This document shows positions 15,535 through 23,181 of a DNA stretch of 23,181 bases, one piece after another. Numbering within the stretch: the stretch's first letter is position 1; each line of letters starts with the position of its first letter. Source of the DNA: an uncultured Eubacterium sp. (GTDB lineage: Bacteria; Bacillota; Clostridia; Lachnospirales; Lachnospiraceae). The DNA is taken from contig CAJTVR010000075.1 in assembly GCA_910580075.1 (NCBI GenBank), forward strand, positions 1-23,181, given 5' to 3'. The position numbers were made by a program, and so were the translations under genes. The notes below the pieces were generated by a model. That model made no database searches. It was not told the origin of the DNA and worked only from the letters and a program-made list of their open reading frames with translations.

Positions 15535-17889
15535 ATGCAGGAATATATGAAAAATTCAAACTGGGTGTGGATTCCTTCGTGGAATGCTAAAAATAAGGAA
15601 AATCCATGCATTGTGTGCTTTCGCAGGGAAGTAAACCTGGATGCGGAGGCCAAAAAGGCAAAGATTCGTATCTCTGCCGATACGAGATATAAATTATATA
15701 TCAATGGGGTGCTGGTGGAAACAGGTCCGGGCAGAGGCGACCGTCAGATCTGGTTTTATGATACAGTCAGTCTGCTTCCTTATTTAAAACAGGGCATTAA
15801 TGTACTGGCAGTGCGGGTGCTGCGTTATCCGCAGGAGCCGGAGGCCGGAAATCACGGCATGTTCCGGACAGCTGTGCCGGGGCTGTATATCACAGGCCGG
15901 ATTGAAGATATAAGCGGCGGTATCTATGATATTTCAACAGACGAATCCTGGAAATGCAGACTGGACCAGTCAGTTTCTTTTTATAGAGAAGAAGAACGGT
16001 TTGCGCCGCTGGTTATCCATGAACGGGCGAAGGGAAATGCAGAGCTCTGCGGCTGGCAGGGGGAATCATATGATGACCGGGACTGGGAATCTGCCAGGCC
16101 GTATATCCGAAAAATGGTTCCTGAAGCGGTAAGTCCTGGCAATCTGAATCCCAGAACGATTCCCTAGCTGTACCGCAGACACAGAACACTGCGCCGCGTT
16201 ATGGACCTGCCAGAGTCTGTGCATACAGTTTCGCAATGGAGTGATTTTGCAGCCGGCAAAGCTGTGATAGAAATCCCGGCGCATACGGAAGAAATTGTGG
16301 TGCTGGATGCCGGGGAAGAGATGACTGGATATATAAAAGCGGCTTTTTCCGCAGGACAGAATGCACAGATCGAATTCTTATATGCGGAGTGCTATGTGCT
16401 GGACGGGTGTATCGGACCAGAACAGATTCCGGTTAAGGGAGACCGGCTCGATAAGGTAAACGGACATTTACAGGGATACTGTGATTATTACACAGTCTCG
16501 GGATTTGGAAAACCGGAAACAGAAGGAGGCGTCTGCAGCCTGGAGATTTATGAGCCATACTGGTTCCGTACATTCCGGCTGATCCGGCTGCATATCAAAA
16601 CGAAGGATACGCCGCTGGCCATTCACTGTCTGGATTATGAGGAAACGGGATATCCTCTGAAAGTACATACTTCGGTGCAGACCTCTGACCAAAGCCTTGC
16701 GGGCATCTGGGAGATCAGTGAGAGGACGCTTCGCAGATGCATGCACGAATCATATGAGGACTGCCCTTATTATGAACAGCTGCAGTATATTATGGATGCA
16801 AGGAGCCAGATACTTTATACGTATGCGGTCAGTGCAGACGACAGGCTTGCCAGAAAATGCATGGATGATTTACGCCGCTCCCAGAGGTATGACGGACTGC
16901 TGAACTGCTCTTATCCGAACTGCAATACGAACATTATACCGGGATTTTCGATTTACTATATACTGATGCTGTATGATCATATGATGTATTTCGGAGACAG
17001 GGAGCTGGTGGCAGCTTATATGCCGGCAGCTGAGCAGATTCTGCAATTTTTTGAACGGCATCTGACAAAGGAAGGATATGTCGCAAAGACAGGGGGCATC
17101 AATATGGAAGCCAGATTCTGGTCCTTTATCGACTGGGCAGAAGAGTGGAACGATACCAGCGGCATGCCGCCTGCAGGCTTAAAAGGCCCTCTGACTATGG
17201 AGAGCCTGCTGTATATTTATGGTCTGCAGCATGCGGCAAAACTTATGGAATTCCTGGATAGAAATACGGATGCCAGGAATCTGGAAAAACGGGCTGAAAA
17301 GGTAAAGTCCGCTTTAAGAACATACTGCATGGGCACAAACGGCATGCTGCAGGACGGTCCCGGTGTAGAAGAATACAGCCAGCACTGCCAGGTGTTTGCT
17401 CTTTTGACAGATACGGCTGAGGCTGAGACAGGAAAAAGAAACCTGCTGAAAACGATTGAAGAACCCGGATATGCACAATGTACAGTGGCTATGCGTTTTT
17501 ACCTGTTCCGGGCATTGGAAAAGACAGGGCTGTATGCATATACGAATCAGTACTGGGATGCATGGAGAAATATGCTGGCGATGAACTGTACCACCTGTGT
17601 AGAATCAGAAGCATACTCCAGAAGTGAATGCCATGCATGGGGAGCGCTTATTTTATATGAACTCCCTTCGGTTACATTAGGCGTAAGGCCCGCTGCACCG
17701 GGCTTTGGCAAAGTACGCATTGCCCCGGTCCCGGGTTACTTAACCAGGGCAGAAGGAAGGGTCAGGACGCCCTGGGGTGATGTCAGGGTATCCTGGGAAA
17801 TAAAAGAAGGAACGTTTCAGTATGATTATGAAGTGCCTGAGGGCATGGAAGCTGAATGGCAGGAACCGGAAGAAAATCTGGTCAGATAA
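15535..17889 (+). pseudogene. GH78-like alpha-L-rhamnosidase with in-frame TAG stop
   Basis: GGAGGAG at 15520-15526 precedes ATG 15535. The full frame would give about 784 codons but is cut by a TAG at codon 211 (16165-16167), after PRTIP. The same frame continues without a shift (LYRRHRTLRRVMDLPES), so this is a point nonsense mutation. The N-terminal part is a beta-sandwich of the rhamnosidase N type (ADTRYKLYINGVLVETGPGR). The rest holds the (alpha/alpha)6 catalytic barrel (YEDCPYYEQLQYIMDARSQ with Glu414 as a candidate acid, and AEEWNDTSG) and the C-terminal beta-sandwich (LGVRPAAPGFGKVRIAPVPG). The family removes terminal alpha-L-rhamnose from glycosides or polysaccharides. No signal peptide is seen, so it would act in the cytoplasm on imported oligosaccharides. 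A restart at ATG 16201 lacks a ribosome binding site and would miss the N-terminal domain. Confidence 0.85.
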
Positions 17890-17920
17890 AGAACAAATAC
17901 TGCAAAATAAGGATATAGAA

Positions 17921-17963
17921 AAGAGCTCTCTGGTGTTAATCTGTAAACACAAAGAGAGCTCTT
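17921..17963 (+). terminator. Strong hairpin between rhamnosidase and next hydrolase
   Basis: AAGAGCTCTCT (17921-17931) pairs perfectly with AGAGAGCTCTT (17953-17963), and GTGTT/AACAC extends the stem. It is followed by AATTTAT rather than a T-run. It lies between the rhamnosidase and the next gene and may be a partial terminator or a processing and stability element that sets different levels for the two parts of the locus. Confidence 0.6.
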
Positions 17964-18011
17964 AATTTATGATTAAAAAAGCATGCAGTTAAAAAACAGG
18001 AGGAAGCAGTT

Positions 18012-19235
18012 ATGTTATCAGAACGGTTTTATGGAATGGGAGAGCCGCTGATCCAGAGAGAACGGGATACCGGGGTTATGGCGGAGGAATATCTGGAGCT
18101 TGTAAAAGCATTAGGATGTACGGCGTACCGGTCATGGATGCATCTGACAGAGATCCTAAAAGATCCGGTTACGCCGGACGAAGAGGCGTATGCATCTCAC
18201 AAAAGGCTTCTTGACAGAGCACAAAAGCTGGATCTGGAGGTAACCGGAATGAGCCATGAGTGGTTTCTGCCAGAGGGATGCAGACAGAAATCAGGGCATG
18301 CGATGCCAAAACGTGATCTTACACAGGGAAGCCTGTATATGCAGGCACTGGATATGCTGGAGGAATCCTGGTGTACCCAGGCAAAACTTTTTCCACAGGT
18401 AGAAAACTGGGAAATTGGAAATGAATGGAATCTGAATGCGTTTCTTCATCCGGATGGATTTTTGAATGAAAAAAATGCAAAAGCATTTACAGCGGATGAA
18501 AAAATGGACATTGCGATTGACATGATGTATTTTTCGGCAAAGGGTGTGAGGAGGGGAAATCCCAGCGCCAGGGTCACTTGCTTTTCACCGGCTCTTTCGA
18601 CACCATGGCTGGGCGGAGATCTGCCGGATTATCTTCCGCCGATGTATGGTATTGCATGGACGCTTGATAAAATGTACAGCCGGATTAAGTCCGGCAGGTT
18701 CTGGTCAGATCATACGGACGACTATTTTGATATGCTCTCCTGGCATCCTTATCAGATGAGTGTCGATCAGAGCAGGGTGGGAATGGATCTGTTTTTAGAT
18801 ATCTTTGAACCGGATCATCTGTGGAAGGATTACAATGACGCTGCATACCGGGTAATGTGCAAATACGGTGACGGACATAAGCAGGTGATTCTTACTGAGG
18901 CTGGATTTACAGACTGCGGCGATGAAAAAGAAGAAATCAAACGTGCAGAATACATGCGCAGATTATTAAAACTTGCGGCAGAACTTCCCTATGTGAGAAC
19001 GGTCTATAATTTCCGGCTGCTTAACGAGGAAAGCATGTTAAAAAGAGCAGGCATTGAAGACAATCAGATCGGCGGCCTTGCGGAGGTATATTTCGGGTTT
19101 TTTGAGGAACCGTGGCATGAGTGCAGACCGAGAAAGAAAGCATATGTCCTTCAGGAACTGACTGGAAGCAGTGCAGATCTTGCACAGGCGGGCAGAAAAG
19201 TGTCATCCTTAAGGCGTAAGAATGAAAAAATGTAA
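18012..19235 (+). CDS. Clan GH-A type glycoside hydrolase
   Basis: This is a 407-residue protein. GGAGGA at 17999-18004 precedes ATG 18012. It fits a (beta/alpha)8 retaining hydrolase of clan GH-A: Asn-Glu in NWEIGNEWN (candidate acid/base Glu138) at the end of a strand, and VILTEAGFTD (candidate nucleophile Glu296) about 158 residues later, typical spacing for the clan. SWHPYQMSVDQ and VYNFRLLNEES mark further barrel strands. No signal peptide is visible, so it should be cytoplasmic. I cannot assign the exact GH family or substrate. It ends 16 bases before the symporter gene, and with the rhamnosidase it would remove successive sugars from an imported glycoside. Confidence 0.75.
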   Translation: MLSERFYGMGEPLIQRERDTGVMAEEYLELVKALGCTAYRSWMHLTEILKDPVTPDEEAYASHKRLLDRAQKLDLEVTGMSHEWFLPEGCRQKSGHAMPKRDLTQGSLYMQALDMLEESWCTQAKLFPQVENWEIGNEWNLNAFLHPDGFLNEKNAKAFTADEKMDIAIDMMYFSAKGVRRGNPSARVTCFSPALSTPWLGGDLPDYLPPMYGIAWTLDKMYSRIKSGRFWSDHTDDYFDMLSWHPYQMSVDQSRVGMDLFLDIFEPDHLWKDYNDAAYRVMCKYGDGHKQVILTEAGFTDCGDEKEEIKRAEYMRRLLKLAAELPYVRTVYNFRLLNEESMLKRAGIEDNQIGGLAEVYFGFFEEPWHECRPRKKAYVLQELTGSSADLAQAGRKVSSLRRKNEKM

Positions 19236-19251
19236 GAACGGAGGAAAAAAG

Positions 19252-20661
19252 ATGATTAGTTTTGCATCCAAAACAAAGGATCCGGCAGCGAAACTTGGCT
19301 GGAACGACCGGCTTGGCTATGGGATAGGGAATTTTGGCATGGCATGGGTAAATGGCATGATGTCAGCGTTTCTTATGAAATATCTGACAGACGTATCTTT
19401 AACGGATGCGGGAGCAGTCAGTGCGACCATTGCCATTTCAAAATTATTTGACGGTATTTCGGATCTGATTATGGGACGTATTGTAGATGGGACACATTCC
19501 AAAATGGGGAAAGCCAGAGTATGGCTGATTAGGATGTGCATTCCGATGGCATTGTCCGTTACCCTGCTGTTCAGCGTACCGTCGTCAATGTCAGCAGTTA
19601 TAAAATACATCTATGTATTTATCCTTTATAACCTGGTGAATTCTGTATTTTATACAGCAATGTTTGTTCCTTACAATTCGCTGATATCACTGAGTACGAC
19701 GAATAGTTATGAACATGGCATGCTTGGAAATATCAGCATGATTTTCCAGACAATTGCCAATATCTGTATGAACACATTTTTCATGTCAATGGTAGTGAAG
19801 TTCTCCGGTGCAGCTCAGCCGTATCAGACAGAGGCACAAAAAGGGTGGACAATAGCGACAGCTTTAGCTGGCGTTATGATTGTAGTCTCTGCGTTCATCT
19901 GTGTATGCGGGACAAAAGAGAGAACTGAAACGCACGCAGAATACGGTGAGACGCCAAAGAATGATGTGCCGGCAGGAAAGGCATTAAAATCACTGTTTAC
20001 GAACAGATACTGGCTGTCTATGATTTTTGCAATGTTTGTCATTTTCTTTATTATAGTGATGTATTCCGCAGGTGCTATTTTTTACTGTGCGGATGTGCTT
20101 GGGGATTATTCGCTGTATACACCGGTAAACAATGCATTGTCCATTGCACAGTTTGCGATTATGTTCTTTACACCGTTTTTCATGAAGAAATTTGGAAAGC
20201 ATATGACATATATGGCCGGACTTACAGGCATGGGACTGGGATTTCTTGGGACTGGATTTGCAGGAACGAATGTTACCCTTCTGATTATTTTTAATGCTTT
20301 AAAAGGGATTGGGCTTGGCGCAGCTGGCGGCATGGCTTTTGGCATGGTCGCAGACACCCTGGAATACGGAGAATGGAAAGACGGATTTAAGACCGTAGGC
20401 ATGGGAAATGCTGCGATTTCTGCAGCCCAGAAGCTCGGACTTGGTATCGGCCAGGTGGTGCTTGGATGGATTCTTGAATTTGGAGGCTATGAAGGCGGGG
20501 CAGCTTCTCAGAGTGAATCTGCAAAGGCAGCAATTTCTTTTCTTTACAACTGGCTGCCAGTGGGAATGATTGTAATTACTTTTGTGATTATGGTCAGTTA
20601 CAGGCTTGACAAAGAACTGCCACAGATTCAAAATGAACTTAAAGAGCGGAAAAGGAAATGA
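19252..20661 (+). CDS. GPH/MelB-family sugar:cation symporter
   Basis: This is a 469-residue transporter of the glycoside-pentoside-hexuronide family (MFS fold). ATG 19252 follows GGAGG, and the longer in-frame ATG at 19222 would overlap the previous gene. The N-terminus LGYGIGNFGMAWVNGMMSAF is the usual first helix with its Asn/Gly-rich entry. DGTHSKMGKARVWLIRM matches the family loop (D-x-G-K-x-R-x-W) after helix 3. About twelve hydrophobic helices follow, split by a cytoplasmic loop near 225-245. These carriers bring in sugars with Na+ or H+. With a rhamnosidase and a hydrolase next door, a glycoside or rhamnose-containing disaccharide is the likely cargo (inference). It overlaps the esterase by four bases. 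Confidence 0.9.
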   Translation: MISFASKTKDPAAKLGWNDRLGYGIGNFGMAWVNGMMSAFLMKYLTDVSLTDAGAVSATIAISKLFDGISDLIMGRIVDGTHSKMGKARVWLIRMCIPMALSVTLLFSVPSSMSAVIKYIYVFILYNLVNSVFYTAMFVPYNSLISLSTTNSYEHGMLGNISMIFQTIANICMNTFFMSMVVKFSGAAQPYQTEAQKGWTIATALAGVMIVVSAFICVCGTKERTETHAEYGETPKNDVPAGKALKSLFTNRYWLSMIFAMFVIFFIIVMYSAGAIFYCADVLGDYSLYTPVNNALSIAQFAIMFFTPFFMKKFGKHMTYMAGLTGMGLGFLGTGFAGTNVTLLIIFNALKGIGLGAAGGMAFGMVADTLEYGEWKDGFKTVGMGNAAISAAQKLGLGIGQVVLGWILEFGGYEGGAASQSESAKAAISFLYNWLPVGMIVITFVIMVSYRLDKELPQIQNELKERKRK

Positions 20662-22226
20662 CTGGGATGAATGAATATATAGTAAATACAAAAAGCGGCA
20701 AAGTAAAAGGATTTCTAAGAGATGGCCGGATTGAATATTTAGGCATCCCTTATGCGAAGCCGCCGGCAGGAAAACTGCGTTTTAAAAGGGCACAGAAAAT
20801 CGAACCCTGGAATGGTGTGTTTGAAGCAAAAGAATACGGGCCGGAAGCGGTACAAAATGATGAGGGTATGGATAAAGGCAGTGAGGACTGCCTGACCATT
20901 CATATCCAGCGCCCGGTACACGGTGAAAAACTGCCGGTATTTGTATACATCCATGGAGGCGGTTATACAACCGGGGCGGCAAGTGTAGCGCTTTATAATG
21001 GAAAGCATTTCGCAGATCACGGATTATTATTTGTGTCTTTTCAGTATCGGATGAGCGTGTTTGGGTTTTATGATTTTACTACATATCCGGGATGTGAGGA
21101 TTTTGACAGCAACTGCGGTATTTCTGACCAGATTATGGCAATGCAGTGGATCCGGGATAATATAGAGGCTTTTGGAGGAGATCCTGAAAATATAACAATC
21201 AACGGGGAATCGGCAGGAGGGTCGTCTGTATTAAATATGATGGCGGTTCCGGCCGTTCAGGGAATCTTTCAAAAAGCGATTGTACAAAGCGGTCTGCCGG
21301 AATGCGTGTGCACCCATGAAATGGCAAGGCAGAATATGGATCTGTATCTGGAAGGAATGGGAATGACGCAAAAGGACATTCCGAAACTGAAAGAAATGCC
21401 TCCGTTTGAACTGTTAAAAGGCGTGCTCTATGTGGCGGAGCATCATCAGTACAAAAATCCGGGCATATTTCTGCCAGGGCCTGTGATCGACGATCTTTTG
21501 CCGCAGCGGCCTGTGGATGCAATCCGAAACGGCAGCGCAAAGGATGTAAAGCTCAATATAGGGACGAACTTGCAGGAAGGCACCATGTTTGTACATCCGG
21601 AAAAAACCGGATTTCCCAATTCCTGGTCAATGGTTTCCAGGATGATGGAACAAAACGGCCATGCGCAGGCAATTCCAAGGGTAATTGATTACTATCACCC
21701 GTCGAAAAACGACAGGTTTACAAAATTTAAGGCACAAAACGAGTTTTCCATGAGCACCATTCCGCCTGTCACTGAAAAATTTGAACAGGAGGGCGCATAT
21801 TCTTTCATATCTTTTGCGACAGATTATGCGTTCCAGGTGCCTTCTATCAAAGCAGCACAGGCACAGCGCGCACATACGAAGGATGTCTGGATGTACCGGT
21901 ATGAATATATAACAAAAGCAGGCTGGGAGACAGGATGGCTGGCATCCCACGCCTTTGAACTTCCGCTTTCTTTTGCAAATATGGATTTTCATTTCAGCCA
22001 GTTTGTGTTCAGGGACGAACCAGAGGAGACCATAAACAGTCTTATTCATGAGATACATGGCTCGTGGATACGTTTTGCGAAAACAGGCGATCCGAATCCG
22101 GAGTGGCTCAGGTTTGCCGGATATGATTCGCCCGTAAGGATTTTTGACAAAGAGAGCAGAACAGTCCGGCTGGACCGTACAGAATTGATGAGGGTGTGGG
22201 ATGACATGCGTTTTTATGAGGAATAG
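20658..22226 (+). CDS. Type-B carboxylesterase
   Basis: This is a 522-residue alpha/beta-hydrolase of the type-B carboxylesterase (para-nitrobenzyl esterase-like) family. The ATG at 20658 overlaps the symporter stop (ATGA), so translation is coupled; ATG 20667 is an alternative with AAGGA upstream. The family start YLGIPYAKPPAGKLRF, the oxyanion-hole motif VYIHGGGY, the nucleophile GESAGGSS (Ser185), an acid at Glu307 (LQEGTMF) and the base His431 (SHAFELPLSF) form a complete triad. SEDCLTIHIQRP is also standard. No signal peptide is seen. In this locus it would remove acyl groups (such as acetyl or aryl esters) from the imported glycoside before hydrolysis (inference). It is the last gene of the locus. 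Confidence 0.92.
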   Translation: MTGMNEYIVNTKSGKVKGFLRDGRIEYLGIPYAKPPAGKLRFKRAQKIEPWNGVFEAKEYGPEAVQNDEGMDKGSEDCLTIHIQRPVHGEKLPVFVYIHGGGYTTGAASVALYNGKHFADHGLLFVSFQYRMSVFGFYDFTTYPGCEDFDSNCGISDQIMAMQWIRDNIEAFGGDPENITINGESAGGSSVLNMMAVPAVQGIFQKAIVQSGLPECVCTHEMARQNMDLYLEGMGMTQKDIPKLKEMPPFELLKGVLYVAEHHQYKNPGIFLPGPVIDDLLPQRPVDAIRNGSAKDVKLNIGTNLQEGTMFVHPEKTGFPNSWSMVSRMMEQNGHAQAIPRVIDYYHPSKNDRFTKFKAQNEFSMSTIPPVTEKFEQEGAYSFISFATDYAFQVPSIKAAQAQRAHTKDVWMYRYEYITKAGWETGWLASHAFELPLSFANMDFHFSQFVFRDEPEETINSLIHEIHGSWIRFAKTGDPNPEWLRFAGYDSPVRIFDKESRTVRLDRTELMRVWDDMRFYEE

Positions 22227-22251
22227 CAAGAACTTTTAAATTTATGCTTAG

Positions 22252-22290
22252 GGGCTGTGGCAGCGGAGCCACAGCCCTGGTGTTATTTCA
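22252..22290 (+). terminator. Hairpin terminator after the esterase
   Basis: GGGCTGTGGC (22252-22261) pairs perfectly with GCCACAGCCC (22268-22277) around the loop AGCGGA, followed by a weak T-rich stretch (TGGTGTTATTTC). It is placed to end the glycoside-locus transcript. Confidence 0.75.
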
Positions 22291-22301
22291 TGAATAATTA
22301 A

Positions 22302-22338
22302 CCGGATGCCGGGACGGAGAAACTTTTTTCTTTTTCTG
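22302..22338 (+). repeat. Solo left end of a family A element
   Basis: This segment (CCGGATGCCGGGACGGAGAA, then ACTTTTTTCTTTTTCTG) resembles the first 31-33 bases of the family A arm, but no core follows. Instead, copy 2 begins about 25 bases later. It is either a leftover of a deleted copy or the left arm of an outer copy into which copy 2 inserted. The matching right arm is not in the window. Confidence 0.65.
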
Positions 22339-22362
22339 GCGTCTGGTTAACCTATGGGATTC

Positions 22363-22655
22363 CCGAACGCCAGGCAGAGAAATGTTTTCCTTTTTCTGTT
22401 CCGCCTCCGAACAGTAAGAAATTCTAAATTTTCTGCGATAGTTCTGTGGCAGCGGACGGACCGGTGCCTGATGCCCTGGCGCTCTGGCATGCTTTATGTT
22501 TTGGCACTGGCAGGCACCTTTTGGGGCTTCAGGGTTTTGTATAGCTGCAGGCAGTGAGCCCCAAATCCTGGATATGAGGCAGAAAATTAAGAATTTCTAA
22601 CTGTTCTGCGGAGTCACAGAAAAAGGAAAACATTTCTCTGCCTGGCTGGTACCGG
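22363..22655 (+). repeat. Family A palindromic element, copy 2
   Basis: This 293-bp element has the same plan and orientation as copy 1. The outer arms GCCAGGCAGAGAAATG (22369-22384) and CATTTCTCTGCCTGGC (22631-22646) pair perfectly, although the sequence differs from copy 1 at several positions, so paired bases changed together. The inner parts are closely conserved: CAGAAAATTAAGAATTTCTA, the GGTGCCTG/CAGGCACC stem and TTTGGGGC/GCCCCAAA. Reading frames over it are by-products of the palindrome. Confidence 0.85.
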
Positions 22656-22670
22656 ATGAATTTAATATCC

Positions 22671-22963
22671 CTGTCTGGATGCAGGTTTCCAGATGCAGGA
22701 CGAAACCTGGCAGCTGTACGTTTATTCTGCCGCAGCCAGGAAAAGCCGGAAACTTATTTTATTACAGGCATCCGCCTGAACGGCTGCAGCACAAAACCGT
22801 CAGCCTGTTACAGAGCAGACGTCCTGCACTGCCCGGCTGCGGCAGGATAAACATCATGCCGGCAGACCGTATCACAAAGCCGGCTGACGGCTGGCTGCGG
22901 AAGAATAAAAGCCTGCCCTGCGTGTTTCGGAATAGATCTGGAAAACGGCATCCGGGCAGACAG
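22671..22963 (+). repeat. Family B palindromic element
   Basis: This is a second imperfect palindrome of about 293 bp, lying between copies 2 and 3 of family A. The left arm begins CTGTCTGGATGCAGGTTTCC (22671-22690). The reverse complement of the right end reads CTGTCTGCCCGGATGCCG, then TTTTCCAGA. Further in, GTTTATTCTGCCGCAGCC (22720-22737) pairs with GGCTGCGGCAGGATAAAC (22835-22852) with one mismatch, and similarly with a related copy at 22892-22908. CCGTCAGCC (22797-22805) matches GGCTGACGG (22882-22890). No gene is supported here. Its plan (long imperfect arms, inner hairpins) is like family A, but the sequence is different. Confidence 0.7.
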
Positions 22964-22972
22964 TAAATTTAT

Positions 22973-23181
22973 CCAGTACCAGCCGGGCGGAGACACTTTT
23001 TCCTTTTTCTGTGACTCCGGAGAACAGTTAGAACTTCTTAATTTTCTGCCTGATACCCAGGATTTGGGGCACACAGCCTTCTGCATTAGAAAACCCTGAA
23101 GCCCCAAAAGGTGCCTGCCAGTGCCGCTGCATAAAGCATGCCGTAACGCCAGGGCATCAGGCACCGGTCCGTCCGCTGCCA
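22973..23181 (-). repeat. Family A palindromic element, copy 3 (inverted, truncated by window end)
   Basis: The sequence runs as the reverse complement of copies 1 and 2. The arm begins CCAGTACCAGCCGGGCGGAG and continues through CCTTTTTCTG and CTGTGACTCCGGAGAACAG. The core then shows GATTTGGGGC, AAGCCCCAAAAGGTGCCTG and GCATCAGGCACCGGTCCGTC. The other arm lies beyond 23181. With copy 2 and family B it forms one large inverted repeat. Confidence 0.85.

Noticed and set aside
16165..16167. TAG read as a special amino acid (pyrrolysine or suppressed amber)
   Set aside because: No pyrrolysine genes or suppressor tRNA are in view; one substitution from a Leu codon such as TTG explains the stop.
22656..23164. 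Open frames across the family B and copy 3 palindromes (both strands)
   Set aside because: They arise from G+C-rich inverted repeats, have no ribosome binding sites, and their products look non-protein-like (Cys/Arg/Pro-rich).
22363..23181. CRISPR array
   Set aside because: The repeats are few, long, inverted and of unequal spacing, with no spacer pattern or cas genes.

Overview
The window looks like a stretch of chromosome from a Gram-positive gut anaerobe of the Bacillota, most likely Lachnospiraceae. The reasons are strong GGAGG-type ribosome binding sites, moderate G+C, a clostridial-type RecD2 helicase, a BlaI/BlaR1-like pair, and a carbohydrate locus with AraC-type regulators and an MFS glycoside symporter. 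This placement is inference; there is no rRNA or tRNA in the window to anchor it.

Layout. 1-1400: a gene-poor start, then a DUF3267-type membrane protein with its own promoter. 1447-3836: a two-gene sensor system. It has a BlaI/MecI-like repressor behind a promoter carrying two palindromic operators, and an M56 (BlaR1-like) membrane metalloprotease. The extracellular C-terminus of the protease is an NlpC/P60 domain whose catalytic Cys is replaced by Ser. 3867-6979: a recD2 helicase gene broken by a frameshift just before helicase motif VI, a GyrI-like effector-binding protein, and two short coding-like scraps. 7121-8515 (minus): a dGTPase-type HD phosphohydrolase. 8628-8762: a remnant of an ABC transporter ATPase. 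9015-12667: a large hybrid histidine kinase (HisKA-HATPase-REC-HPt) overlapping a stand-alone receiver protein. 13026-14099 (minus): an AraC regulator. 14337-22226: a glycoside-use locus made of an AraC regulator with two frameshifts, a GH78-like alpha-L-rhamnosidase with an in-frame TAG, a clan GH-A hydrolase, a GPH/MelB-type symporter and a type-B carboxylesterase. Together these would import and deacylate or hydrolyse a decorated glycoside.

Non-coding architecture. The most unusual feature is a family of about 290-bp palindromic elements, called family A here. It has three copies (12699-12989, 22363-22655, and an inverted copy from 22973 that runs off the window) plus one solo end (22302-22338). 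Each copy has long imperfect terminal inverted repeats around a core that can form further hairpins. Between copies 1 and 2 the outer-stem bases change in both arms together, so pairing is kept. Copies 2 and 3 flank a second palindrome (family B, 22671-22963), so that 22363-23181 forms one giant nested inverted repeat. I do not recognise this element family.

Several genes are broken (recD2, the AraC regulator, the rhamnosidase and an ABC ATPase). This suggests local decay, although some of the single-base breaks could be sequence errors.
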